DNA of 64,000 bases from Capillidium heterosporum (taxonomy: Eukaryota; Entomophthoromycota; Entomophthoromycetes; Entomophthorales; Capillidiaceae), in contig WBMQ01000018.1 in the NCBI GenBank assembly GCA_016630905.1, forward strand, positions 1 to 64,000, given 5' to 3'. A program made the translations under genes and the position numbers. Each line of letters begins with the position of its first letter. The stretch's first letter is position 1. This document shows, piece after piece, positions 10,378 through 21,400 of the stretch. The notes beneath the pieces were generated by a model that saw only the letters and a program-made list of their open reading frames with translations, had not been told where the DNA came from and searched no databases.

Positions 10378-10815
10378 TGATGGCTGCCCTGTAGATTAAT
10401 TGGGACCTAGCTTTAGTAGTAGACTATTACAATCGAGACATGTGTCCTCTCTTATCATTGAAAAAGCCACTTACATGTCACCAAGGTATGGTTTTCTCCA
10501 GAGCTACGGTATGCACAGAAATAAAAAGAGGATTTTTGGGTTTGAGTTTTCGTTGTTTTTCGAATCTTTCTTTGGGGTCTCATCACAGTTGGCGTTTGAA
10601 TTAGTTTGAAATATTTTAAGATGGTTTTGCAGGGGTTGAGTGTTTTGAATATTTTATTGATTGTAAAAAAGGTATCATGTTTATATTAGCCAGCATATAG
10701 CGTGACAAACATGTCACATCCCATGCTAAAGGACTCTTCAAATTCGGTCAAACCCGCTTGACTAGAACTCCATACCAATAACCAGATATTTGATGAGAAC
10801 AATCAATCACCAACT
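10378..10815 (+). mobile_element. LTR4-family 3' fragment
   Basis: The sequence matches the second half of LTR4 (GATTAATTGGGACCTAGC near 10394, ATTAGCCAGC near 10687) and has lost its 5' half at the foldback X end (10377). The LTR4 reading frame begins ATGGTTTTGCAGGGG at 10621 and is broken by frameshifts and stop codons. The end is eroded near 10815. Confidence 0.7.
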
Positions 10816-10917
10816 TTTATATATTTTAATGTAGATTTCCTCTACAGTTCGTACAGTTAGTTAAAGATGAGTAAAATTGCTAGTTACTGACAAGCCGACA
10901 TTTGAAAGTTTATACCG

Positions 10918-11760
10918 AGAGCAAAATTTAGTCTCAAGTCACAATCCACCTTTAAACCCAAGGTAAAATCAGGTAGGTTTTATAAAGTAAACCTTTAGGA
11001 CCCATCAATCAAGTCTGCCCTCTGCTTGAAGATCTGGATCTAGGTATGAAATAGAGGTGGATAAAAGCTATAACCTAAATATTGGTTTAAAGTCTATTTG
11101 GTCTAGTACGAAGCTTTGGCTTTAAGTAGCTTAATTTTAGTTAAAAACAATGGGTTGAATTGTAGCATTAATGGAAGCGGAGCTACACTCATTCTAAGCC
11201 TTGGTCCGAGACACCTTGAAGGAAAGAAAAGAATAGTAGGTGATATATAATCACCTAGAAACATAAAAAGTAGTATAAAAAGGGAATTGACAACTCGGAC
11301 TACCAACAAAAACATCACAACAAACAGTCCGGATACATTTCCAATCTATTTCCTAACCTCTGCCATCGTCGGTATAATAGCCAGCACCAAGTTCCTGACC
11401 CCAAGCAGCCCCTGCGACAATGTCCATGCGCTCGATTACTAAAGCACTGGGCTTGACATATTTCCCACTCTGAACATGAACTCCTTGACGAAGCCAAGGC
11501 GGCTAGTGTGAAGAGAGCCTACATATGCATCAATGCCACCTTTAACTTCAAAGCCAAGTCCATCTTGAGAAATGACGTTGACTTTATCATCTTGCACAAG
11601 GCTAAGAGTTGCACCGGTTTGATTATTGACAAATCCCTGAGTATTAGAGAATTTGGAAGTATAGAATGCTATCCCGGTAGTATCTTTGCCTAGCTTTGCT
11701 TCAATACTAACTGCAATACTTTGTTCCTATGACACATCTATATGACTAGAGTTAGAAAAT
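10918..11760 (+). pseudogene. Secreted Cys-rich protein family, copy P2 (decayed)
   Basis: A conserved upstream region (10918-11270), with GTATAAAAAGG at about 11273, precedes a broken coding region. Recognisable pieces are a hydrophobic leader (IYFLTSAIVGIIAST), SSPC, then KRAYICINATFNFKAKSIL, ILHKAKSCTGLIIDKS, SIREFGSIECYPGSIFA and CFNTNCNTLF. There is an in-frame TAA after the ALDY motif, at the same place as in P3 and P4, plus further frameshifts and stop codons. The ancestral protein probably had a signal peptide and about eight Cys, suggesting a small secreted protein. Family not recognised. Confidence 0.65.
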
Positions 11761-12034
11761 AAATTGTTGGTAAATGTGTAGCTACTTTCATATATATCAA
11801 ACACACGCTTTATGAATAAATTGCTAACTACTCAACTAGAAATTTAATATTTAATAAAAAATGCAATATAAGTTTAATACTATCTAATTATTCAATATAA
11901 TATGATACATTATATATTTAAATAGGCTTTAAATTACTAATAGGTGCTTAAATGTGGATTCTATTATTGAGGCCTATTGTATATAAGCTTTCATTTATGG
12001 AATAGCTAAGCAATTCTACAAAGACTATGTTAAT
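11761..12034 (+). repeat. Foldback-type X arm downstream of P2
   Basis: It starts just after the P2 coding remnant at TTAGAAAATAAATTG and continues through TTTAATATTTAATAAAAAATG to TATATAAGC...GGAATAGCTAAGCAATTCTAC. This is collinear with the X arm of element B (30841-31165). It is cut by LTR1 at 12035. Confidence 0.6.
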
Positions 12035-12158
12035 TGTGACAGCCTTGATTTTACAATTCTTACTACTAGGCCATGGCTCTATTCCACTTATTTACTCTCT
12101 CGTACCACTGCTCTACCAACCTTCGTTCTGTTATATTCCCAATTCGTAATCATTTTGG

Positions 12159-12365
12159 TTACGAACTGTAGGGAAGTCTACTAAGGGATGCCGGGTTAGG
12201 CTTGAGGTAAGCCAATATAGTGGTGATCACACCAATAAAACTAAAGAAACTCAAAGCCATGGCTTTGACAGCTGATACTTTCGTTGCGATCTGAACCCAA
12301 AGTCGGTTCATAAAAACAAAGGAGGCCACGGTTGTGACAAGGCCGAGGAGGGCGGTAATGTCCAT
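12159..12365 (-). CDS. Two-helix membrane ORF reading out of LTR3
   Basis: The frame starts at ATG 12365 (MDITALLGLVTTVASF) and has two hydrophobic segments, residues about 3-20 and 36-54 (MALSFFSFIGVITTILAY), with a basic linker (RLWVQIATKVSAVKA). It reads LSRLPY at the LTR edge and stops in the target duplication. It aligns with the LTR2 ORF at 57573-57731 (MD-T--L-LV-TV, RLW, F-S--GV--TI-A). In the other LTR3 copy (23204 onward) the Trp codon is TGA. A role as the N-terminus of an element-encoded protein is inference. Confidence 0.5.
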   Translation of the reverse strand: MDITALLGLVTTVASFVFMNRLWVQIATKVSAVKAMALSFFSFIGVITTILAYLKPNPASLSRLPYSS

Positions 12366-12947
12366 CAGAGTTCTTCTAATTCTCAAAGTTATCTAATCGA
12401 TTCTAATCTAATACTAATTCTGCTGATCCTAAGCTAATCGTAATTTAAGGCTAATCTTAAATCTAACTCGAAACTAAACTAATTCTAACTAATATAAGCT
12501 GGCAATATTCTTATTCTAATCCTGGCTAATTCAACGGTTACAGGAAGTAGGCGCTAAAGGTGTTCAGTGATTATAACACAAAGGAATCGAAATATTTATT
12601 ATGGAATAATCACTTGTCCAAAAGTTACATAAGTGAGGGAGGTTTATATAGGGTAAGAAGTAGTGATATGTGGCAAAATGAAGCTACTAATTAGCGGATT
12701 CATTAAGAAAAACAACTTGTATTTATCCTGCCTTGACATTCGATCTTATCGTCCATTTGTGAAGCGTTTCCACTCTCTAATGGCATTAAAACTCGCTATA
12801 GGTCGATAGGTTGAGTTTAGGTGGTAATGCAGAGTTTTTGTGGCTATACTACAGATCTGCTAATCAAATTGGTTTGAAGATAGGATTCGGCCAGTTAGGA
12901 GGAGGATCAAGCTGATTCTCTGCGAAGCCTTTTATGGTTTCGTTACA
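12167..12947 (-). mobile_element. LTR3-family solo LTR with 5-bp target duplication
   Basis: A 781-bp LTR starts (minus sense) TGTAACGAAACC at 12947 and ends TTCCCTACA at 12167. The duplication CGAAC is found at 12162-12166 and 12948-12952. A TATATAAACC box lies near 12648 and AATAAATATTTCG near 12595. It is inserted in LTR1. Confidence 0.9.
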
Positions 12948-13375
12948 CGAACCTGTTCCGCCTCCTAGAGTTTAATTGATTACTTTAAATTCTATCCCTT
13001 CATTTAATTATAAATATGCATAAACTTGCACTTAAATTAGCTATTGTAGAATATCAGAGGTATGTAAATCCTTTGATTGCTACCAAAAGCCTTTACTTTG
13101 ATAACGCTCCACCTCATTATTCCATAGCTGTTACTCACCCTCTATCCCTAGCCATAGCTGTTCCCAACAGTTTGATTTCGTTCCTTAGTCTCTGAGTAAA
13201 ATTTATCCTTTGCTTGTATCTTTGTTTTCAGCATGTTGCTATTATATAGTCTAATCTCCCTGCCCTCCCAGTCCCCACCACCTTTTAACGATCCTTACGA
13301 TCCTTAGATTTCACCTCCTTTTGGTGATTACTATTACTAATACATTCAATCCTTTCGAGCCAGCGTTAACCTACC

Positions 13376-14695
13376 TATAAGGAAACCTTTCTAAACCAGC
13401 TGTAGCTTCGCTTAATAACCATAATTAAGACTATATCTCAAACCTAGACTATTGTTTCGACATCTAATCTATCGATGCTAGAAATTCCCTTTTCCATTAG
13501 CAAGAATTAAGTACTTAACTTTGCATTGCCTGTCCCAGGTCAACCTCTCCATTACTTAAAGTCATTGACACTTGTCCGGAAAAACAATATGGACATTGGT
13601 ACTGGAGGTTGGGTAGAACTCTAACCACTGTTATCCAGAGTACCTACTACTGAATACAAGTAGTCTATATAAGGTATATGGTGAACTTAGTAGTAAGTCA
13701 AGTAATTAGTAAATAAACGTCTTGGATCAGTTGATATTTCCTTCTGTTATCGGCATAGTATAGACTCCCTATATAATATAATTTATGTTGGCTGGTCGCC
13801 CTCGCCGAGTGTCTGGCCACTGGCTCGAACTTCCAGTTGAGTGGGTTCTGCCGAACTTGACAAGTCCTTCGGCATGGGACGTGATGTATGTATCGTATTG
13901 TGGGCTGGCTAATTTAGATGCAATCAAATCTTCTACAGCCAATAAAATATATAAAATTATTAATCCCTGCAGAACCACTGGCTAAGAATCTTTAAACGTT
14001 TATTTAGACTAATTCAACAGAATCCTGACTCTCCTTCTATGCCAAGGCTTCGATATATATATTGTAACTTGGGAGACAGTCATAATTTGGTGACCTGTAA
14101 GTGGATTCTTTTCCAACAAGGAGTAGATATGTGTTTTAATCGCAGTAGTCCACCATCAAAGTTAGGATCCAATGATTCATACTTAAAGGATAGTTAATCC
14201 TAAATGGGATTAAATGGACTGGGGGTTGATTGATGTGATATGAACGGAGTATATAGTGGTTTAAAGTGAATAGTTGGTGAAAGACAATACTTAACCCGAA
14301 GTATTTTATCAAGGTGTAGTACAATTATAAGTTACTTATGAAAAATGACCTAATGTTCAATATAAAACTTAACTGAAGAGCTAAATTGGCAATTTATAAT
14401 TAAAATTTTATATCCCTCCAAGACTGAGAGTTGCACAGACCTGAATCGAACCATAGAACTGAATTGAACCGAATCCTAGAACAATTAAAACCAATGAATT
14501 TGACTACATTCCTTAGTCTCATGACTACTATCAGAATATTCCTATCCACTCAACACCTCTGTATCAGGCTCCAGGCATGAGCTTCTTCCCTATCTAGCCT
14601 TCTTATCAACTTCTTTAGCCTTTATGAAGTACTAGTTACTGTTGCATCCTGACCAATCCCTCCTGGTAAGCGTTCTTGGTAGACGTTTCTCAACG
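13376..14695 (+). mobile_element. LTR2-family solo LTR with 5-bp target duplication
   Basis: It starts TATAAGGAAACC (for TGTAAGGAAA) at 13376 and ends GACGTTTCTCAACG (for TTTCCCAACA) at 14695. It is flanked by CTACC at 13371-13375 and 14696-14700. TCTATATAAGG near 13655 and AATAAACGTC near 13711 are promoter and poly(A) candidates. An LTR4 is inserted at 13786-14391; without it the LTR is about 709 bp. A decayed copy of the LTR2 ORF starts near 14494 (ATGAATTTGACTACATTCC) and is interrupted by stop codons. Confidence 0.85.
13786..14391 (-). mobile_element. LTR4-family solo LTR with 5-bp target duplication
   Basis: A 606-bp LTR has minus-sense start TGCCAATTTAGC at 14391 and end GACCAGCCAACA at 13786. 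The duplication ATTTA is at 13781-13785 and 14392-14396. It is inserted in LTR2, itself inside LTR1. Its 3' reading frame (SPQYDTYITSH, SQWPDTRRGRPAN) stays open to the LTR end but has no ATG in this copy. Confidence 0.9.
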
Positions 14696-14941
14696 CTACC
14701 AGCCAACCCCTACCTTTGATCCTAATATGGTAGCACTAGCTGTTGTCCAATAATCACCTGATAGGCTCTCCTCTATCCAGCCTCAGTCTGTACCCAAGTC
14801 TCAATATGCTCCCTCCATCCCATCCTAGAACTAGGACTTGGCTACTATTATGTGAGCATTCCTCATAGTGTACTTTCTTTACTTGGCTATCTGGCCTATC
14901 ATCTGGAGAATCCAAGCCTTTATCGCAAATGCAGTGGTAGG

Positions 14942-15675
14942 TGTAAGGTCCAAGGAGATGCCGTTGAATCCAGCTAATGATAGTGTCATAATGAGGATGT
15001 ATGACAGGATGGGTCGGTACGGTAGAACCAATGCCGACCATTATATTGATAATATAATCACCTAAAGGAGGTAAGTCTGAAGGGGAATAAAGAAAGTTTG
15101 AACGGAGTGAGCTGAGAGGGCATAGAAGTTGGATCACATAGGTACACTATCCAATAACTAAGAGACTTACTAAGAACAAGGCTTTATTTGTAGAATAGGA
15201 ACAAAATCACACTGTTAAGAAACAGCTATGGCAAGGAATTGGGATCAAGAGGTGAGTAACAGCTATAGATAGCGAGGTGAAGTTTTGTCAAGATACCTGC
15301 TTTGGGTGGCGAAAAAGGGATTTAAATATCCCTTTGGTATCTTGGCAGTAGCTATACCAGGAGAATTATATTTCCATCTATAATTAACTACTCTATAAAT
15401 TACTTAAAGTTTAGCCAAGTTTAGCTAGAAAAAAACATACTACTACTAATTACTACTAGTGAATTTATTATTTAAAAAATTATAGTATCCAGTGCTACGT
15501 GGCTTATAGTTGATAAAAGGGCTTAAAATATTTAGGATGTAGAGCGATCGGTGGCTAGAATAGTTACAAATTAAAGGTTGAGAGATCGAAGTTGGTAAGA
15601 AGGATGATAAAAGAAAACAGAAGGAAATAGATCTATGGCCTAATAATCGGCATTGTAACAACCCTGGTTATTACA
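14942..15675 (-). mobile_element. LTR1-family LTR (short form)
   Basis: It begins TGTAAGGTCC at 14942 and ends GGTTATTACA at 15675 on the plus strand, so the LTR is minus-sense. The short-form frame (SHYDTIISWIQRH-type) is shifted and disrupted. No matching target duplication is present, and it meets the truncated plus-sense LTR1 head-on at 14941. Confidence 0.75.
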
Positions 15676-16746
15676 ATAAGTGAAGTACAAAAAAATTTAA
15701 ATCTAAGGCATCTTCTATATGAACGATTTTTAATCAACTATTTTTAGTTTTGAGTATTCACTAAAATGACCTGAAATATCACATGAATTTGTATACTTAT
15801 GAGTTATATAGCATAGCACTCATAAGTCTAAAAGCGTATATCTGCATTTTCTCAATAGCAAGATGCACTATTTGTTTATATCCGTATATCTGGATAAACG
15901 CTTGCAATGCAGGTAGAGAATTTGCAAATATATAACATATATTTTAAAAGGCTTTGACGAGATCTTCCTATTTAGGTCTAATGCTATAGGTTATTCCCGA
16001 AAAGTACATTTTCATATAGATACTAAATCCACTTTAAAGCGCAGGAAAAAGATAGGTGAAAAATAAAATGTGTAATTCAAAACAAATTGCTAAATAGTAA
16101 TACAATGTGGATTACAAAAATTTAAAATTTAAAATGATCTAATGTCTAATATACGATTTAGCCAGAAAGCTAAGTTGCTAACTGATATTGTATGCCAGGT
16201 ATAGCCAAGTTGAAATAAAAAATCTCTATTACACTGTCACCTTTTCTGGCAGGAGTACACTATCCAATTCCTTAGCCAAGCACCTGTATATAATTAATCC
16301 CCGTTTGTAGATCATCTCTTTACATAAACTTTGAGATATTGCTATTTGAACCAGAAATAATACTAATATGTTAATCATTGTAGATTTTTTTCTCAAATGG
16401 TTGTTGAAGAAAAAGTCCTTTAAATTTAGAACGTAGCAGTGGTTAAATATAAATCCAATTACGTTTAAAATGAGACTTATACCCTCCAACTATATTTTAT
16501 ACTTATAGAAATGATGATTTAAAATTTCAGAGAAGCATTAGTAGTAAAGCCTAAGTAATTTATACAGCGCAGGTATCTGGTTTTTACAAATCTCCAGTTG
16601 GCTTCAAATTTATTAGCTGGAGGCTGCTTTAGGAACTTGTGACGAAGCCGAACTAAAGCCATATTTTGAATTAAAAAGAAATTTAGTATCACCGCAAGTG
16701 AGATAAATGTTTTAGATGCTTAGCACAGTTACCGCTAATTTACTCG
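15676..16746. other. Intergenic region upstream of WOPR gene
   Basis: No supported gene, apart from the doubtful short secreted ORF at 16229-16378. A stretch near 16138-16190 (GATCTAATGTCTAATATACGATTTAGC) resembles the LTR4 5' end in reverse, and 15860-15960 is low-complexity AT sequence. Confidence 0.4.
16229..16378 (-). CDS. Possible short secreted peptide
   Basis: A 49-codon frame starts at an internal ATG (MINILVLFLVQIAISQSLC) with a signal-peptide-like N-terminus. It is followed by a charged tail with Cys residues and ends LLPEKVTV. A longer in-frame start exists at 16489. There is no homology or promoter evidence, so it may be chance in AT-rich DNA. Confidence 0.2.
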   Translation of the reverse strand: MINILVLFLVQIAISQSLCKEMIYKRGLIIYRCLAKELDSVLLPEKVTV

Positions 16747-16754
16747 TATAAAAG
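16747..16754 (+). promoter_or_regulatory. TATA box of WOPR gene
   Basis: TATAAAAG lies 53 bp upstream of the ATG at 16800, a plausible core promoter. Confidence 0.6.
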
Positions 16755-16799
16755 GATAGGTGTAAGCTTAAAAAGTTTGATGAAAAGCATTTTTAAAAG

Positions 16800-17642
16800 A
16801 TGAAATTGATAAAAGAGTCTTACTTTGGATACTTGGATAGTGTGGCCGATGCTCAGCTACTAGTGCTAGCTGGGGAAGCCGGCATAATCCCAATGGTTAA
16901 ACAACAACTCAATAAGAAAGCTCTACGAAAGATTCGATCAGGGTCTATCTACATATGGAGCGAAGATAGTGCCAAGATTCGTAGGTGGAGAGATGGTAAA
17001 CATTGGTCTGGCTCACGCCACTTCAAACCATTTTTAATTTACACTCAGCTTACTAAAGACGAAGTCGACTTTAGCTCCAAGGATATTGACAGCGACAGCA
17101 ACCAAAATCAAAGAAACTTGGATATCATAGTCCCACATATGCCTTTCTCCAGCGATACTAATACTCAAAAGAATTTAAAGTCAAATAAAAGTCGTAGATT
17201 TGAAAGTCCCAACGGTTACCTCATCAAGAAATCAATCAGCCTCTACAAATGTGGGGTCAAGTACCGTATAATAAGCTACTATAGACCAGGGGATCAAGGT
17301 ATACTTATGATACCAACTTCCAACAACTTTTTCCTATCCTTACAGCCCATCAAGCAAACTGACTTTTATGTAGAAAATTGGTTGGATTCCACTTTGAATA
17401 AGGAGAATAATTTGTTCAAAGTCCCTCGTTACTCTATGACACAGAAAGCTAAAATCGCCAAGCATAGGTATGGATCCTATGCGAGATCGAAAAGTGCTCT
17501 AAATAACGTCAAATTCTTCAATAAATTTGGTGAAGATAGCAATTTCAAAGGTTTGACACTACCTAAACCTTTGGATCTCAAATTGGAACGCAGGTTGGAG
17601 GATTCTGATGCTTTGAATCGGATAACCAAGTTGAATAGGTAA
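16800..17642 (+). CDS. Gti1/Pac2 (WOPR) family transcriptional regulator
   Basis: This intronless 280-aa protein starts at the ATG just before the domain. WOPR box A covers about residues 7-85: YFGYLDSVADAQLLV, then RSGSIYIWSE and RRWRDGKHWSGSRHF, the hallmark block (consensus G-hyd-F-hyd-F/W...RWTDG--WSPSR). Box B is at about 140-170 (NGYLIKKSISLYKCG, YRIISYY). Family members such as Wor1, Ryp1 and Pac2 bind DNA and control developmental or morphological switching. The C-terminal tail is Lys/Asn-rich and unconserved. It is a distant paralogue of the twin WOPR genes at 40164 and 54699. The common Thr of the RWTDG motif is Arg here. Confidence 0.9.
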   Translation: MKLIKESYFGYLDSVADAQLLVLAGEAGIIPMVKQQLNKKALRKIRSGSIYIWSEDSAKIRRWRDGKHWSGSRHFKPFLIYTQLTKDEVDFSSKDIDSDSNQNQRNLDIIVPHMPFSSDTNTQKNLKSNKSRRFESPNGYLIKKSISLYKCGVKYRIISYYRPGDQGILMIPTSNNFFLSLQPIKQTDFYVENWLDSTLNKENNLFKVPRYSMTQKAKIAKHRYGSYARSKSALNNVKFFNKFGEDSNFKGLTLPKPLDLKLERRLEDSDALNRITKLNR

Positions 17643-18478
17643 TTGGTTCGAATTTTACACATTAGATTTACTTTGAGTATATGGTTAAATTTATTTATGT
17701 TTAGATAGCGTATTTAGCTATAGAATAAATATAATTCATTCCAGTGATATGTTAGAGTATTGTAAAGTTGATTCTATTAGGGAAGTTTCTCAATATACTA
17801 ATTTAAAATAATTTTATCTATATCTGCAATATTTATTTAAAACCCATTTATATAAGCCACAAACATTTCACTTTAGTATATATAAAATTTGATATGGGCA
17901 TCTAAACCAATCGAACGTATACCTTCAAATAGCAAAAGACAAAGCAGATAAATTTCTCAACAGGAAGTTGTACCTTAAATGTAAAACTTTCAGCTTTCTT
18001 TGAAGACATCTTAAGGATATTTCGAAGGTACACATCTATTCCAGGGATTTCACTCATCAAAATTAGACCTAGAGCAATATATAGTAAAGTATCTTTTAGA
18101 TCTGGTATATTTCGCCTGAAATAAAGTTGGTAGCATAGAGGAAAAGTAGGACCAGAAGTATATTTGAAATTAGAAGTCAAAATCAACCTGTACAGAACAG
18201 GATATCTCCATTATAAAAACATTGCAAAATATCGATCTTAGATCAAACTTGACTATCCAGTAAGCTGTAAAAATATTTGTAGCCTATTCTCAACCTACAA
18301 TAATGCCAATTGCATTTTTCAATAAAGTAGCTCCTACTTATTAAAGGCTTATTTTATAGATATGATTAGTCCTTAAGTCTAGATTGTTTGCAATCGGATA
18401 TTGAATGTAATTCGTTGGAAATTAATAGATAGCCCTATATTTCGAGATGTAGGTCTAGGTTTATAGTGCTGTTAGGTA
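17643..18478. other. Intergenic region
   Basis: AT-rich. A 94-codon minus frame at 17902-18186 has no recognisable domain. No RNA gene was seen. Confidence 0.4.
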
Positions 18479-21400
18479 GGTGTGCTATTGATATTGGTGC
18501 TGATATTATGCAGCTTGAATCCTCTAAAAATCGAAAAATGTAGCTAAATTTGTAGTTTATTTGATATTGTACTGTATAAAAGATACTATAAGTATCATAT
18601 TTTTAGACCAAAATGGCAAACATGCCAGGTTAATAGGCAAACTTAACTAATAAAATTGACCAAGTTGCCAATTTAAACTTTAATTTAATTTTGAATAGCC
18701 AAAAAGTCTTCATTCTGGCAAAACGATTTTCAGCATAGATTTGGAATAAGTTAAATGAGCTTAGAATTCTACCAATCTATTAATAATGACAGACTGCAGA
18801 TATGTGAGTATATTTTTGCAGGTTTACTATATTATTTTATGACAGTTCGATATGCAAGTAATAAATAGAGTAAGGTTTTGACATTCTTATAGTGGATTTT
18901 ATTTAATAGATGCGAGTAAAGAGGGTATCGGAAAAAATATTCACAAAGTAACTATTAACCCTAAATAGCTTCTATTTTAAAGTTAAGGTCTAAATTTTGG
19001 CTTGATAGTATCGTAACAAACATCTATATGTATACATCTTTGTAAATACTATTTTGATTAATAGAGATTAAAATAATTGCTATTGAATCAAAAGTGTAGA
19101 GCAATTAGATGTTGTTATTTTCTATACCGCCACACATATAAACAATAAATTATATATAGTAGCCATCAACTATAATACTAAAAGTTATTAATTCCAATGT
19201 TGAAGTGACAAATCTTATATAAAACAACTATATAAAGTAATGTGAAAACTAATGTATAAGTTGATATATAAAACGAAACATTAAGAAGATACTTAAGCAA
19301 ATCTAGTATAGTTTTAGTTTACTTAGAACTACCTTTGGTCTTATCATTTTTAGCCTTGCCACCTTTGCCTTTATACTCACCTTTAATTTTAGGACGCTTT
19401 ATAGGCTTACTTTGCATAAATTCATTTTGGAAGGCCTCATCAAGCTCCTCTGTAATATTAACATTGGTACGGCGACCTTTAGTGACTGCATAAGGTTCAG
19501 AAATGGGGTTTGTCAAGTATGGGGTATAGGCAATACAGTTCTCCAAATGGACTTCGAAATCACATTCAAGTTCAGCTGCAATATAGGGTCGAATACTTGC
19601 ACTGCAGGTATCAAACTTTTCAATTAATCTACTTAAATGGTTAGTATCCTCACAGATTGATTCGTCGCTTAAGAAATCACCAATCCAGCGAGGTGCAGTA
19701 TCTGTTGGAAGTAGCATTTCTAGATTAACAAAATTTCTGACGGCCATTAGATACGAGCAGGGGAGACCGGTTTGAATTTGGTAGTAGCAGGTACAATCTA
19801 CTTTATCCTCTCTTAAATCAGCAACATACTCTTGGCTATGAGGGTTCGAAGCACCTTGAATACGATATATCTTATCTTCTTGATCGATCTTCCAACGCTT
19901 ATGGGCAGCCTTAAAGTGTTTCAGGATATCCAACTTGATAGGCTTCGAAAGTTTATCCTTCATCTCTTCGTAGAAGGAGACAGATAATTTTTTGACAATG
20001 TTGGTTACACTCTTTCGGCTGATACCATTAAATTTATCTATAATTGTTGGTAACTTGGACTAACTGGTCAATTGAAAGACATCGTCCATTTCCGCTGGTC
20101 TTAGTATGCTTCTTAATAGCGTTGTTGATGGATTTTGAGGCTGAGGATACATTCCACTCATGGCCGAATACAGACTTGGTGTAGCAGGAGGCAAACTTTT
20201 TATTCTCGTCAAATATATTGTTAAAGGTTGATAAATTCTCATCAAAACAGGCAAGTATCTTTTCCTTGGTTTATTCACAAATATCTTTATCCTTAAGGTA
20301 AAAAACCTTTTTGAATAGTTGATATTTTTGGCTAAGCTCACTCATCTTTTTAGCTGCTTTAGACATATTTGAGGTGTTGGATGCAAGGATAGTTTTACCA
20401 ACATTAAGCAAATCACTTAGAGCTAATAATTTTCTACTCTCGCCAGGTTTAATTGACTTGAGACCAGTTTAAACATTGTTGAGTTTGTGCCACATACACA
20501 ATAGGTGATTAATTTCAGGGAAAACATACTCAATTGCAGCACGAAGTTGACGGCCCCATCGGTAAGAATCGTTTGTAATTTGACATTGGTTTTGAGCTCG
20601 GCTATATCTAAAAAGTTTTTTAGTAGCTTAAGCACTGTAATATAAGTCTCCTTCGACTCATCTGACAAGATGGCATGGGCAATAGGTACTATATTTTTAC
20701 CCTTGGTCCTAATAGTCACATAAGAACAGGAAATCGACATTTCAAAATCTGATAGGTGCAGTCAATACAAACTACATCACAGATTCCGCCCAGAGCAAGT
20801 TGTTGCTTGTTTGCCCAAAAAGCAATCGCGACCCTTTCAAATTGAAATCGATATCCTTTGTCACTATTTTGAAGTGCTTTTGGTCATCAAGTAAATTTCT
20901 AAAATGCCATTTATCTCCCCCAATGTTGATATATCCCTTGCTTTTAGCTTTTGCTTATAACAGAGGTTTTCTAACAATGTTCTGTTATATATATTAAAAC
21001 CATATATGTTGAAAATTAACTTTAACGCTTCAGTACTAGTTGCACCACCGATAAATTCATCAACAATACGATCCCAAAAGTGTCCAGGAACAACCGGTAT
21101 GTCTTTGAATTGGCCACCATGCGAATGCTCAAGATATGAATCATATACAACAACATTTTGTAAGTTGCGAGGTCGAATTTAAGTCTAAAGTGTGCTTCAC
21201 ACCTGTTAGCAGGTCTAGTACCAGTGTCACCACGATTGTTGTCAAGATCCTCACTAGATAGCTCCTCCAAATTCATCTCTTGTATCTTTGATACTGGTTG
21301 CATCTAAAATACAAGTATCTAGTTTTCCGTCCAACACTTTTTTAACTGTTTTTTTAGTTGAAAATTCAATCCTCTTGATCATATTCATCAATCTAATTGC

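Larger units (their letters stand above)
12035..14941 (+). mobile_element. LTR1 long-form LTR hosting nested insertions
   Basis: The LTR1 sequence is split into 12035-12166, 12948-13375 and 14696-14941. It starts TGTGACAGCC (for TGTAACAACY). It is interrupted by LTR3 (12167-12947, target duplication CGAAC) and LTR2 (13376-14695, duplication CTACC). Rejoined, it runs into the long-form reading frame as far as ATGCAGTGGTAGG, where a minus-strand LTR1 starts at 14942 and the 3' end is lost. Its coding frame is disrupted. Confidence 0.8.

Noticed and set aside
14754-15137. 127-codon minus-strand ORF as a host gene
   Set aside because: It is a frame-shifted chimera of two LTR1 pieces meeting at 14941/14942.
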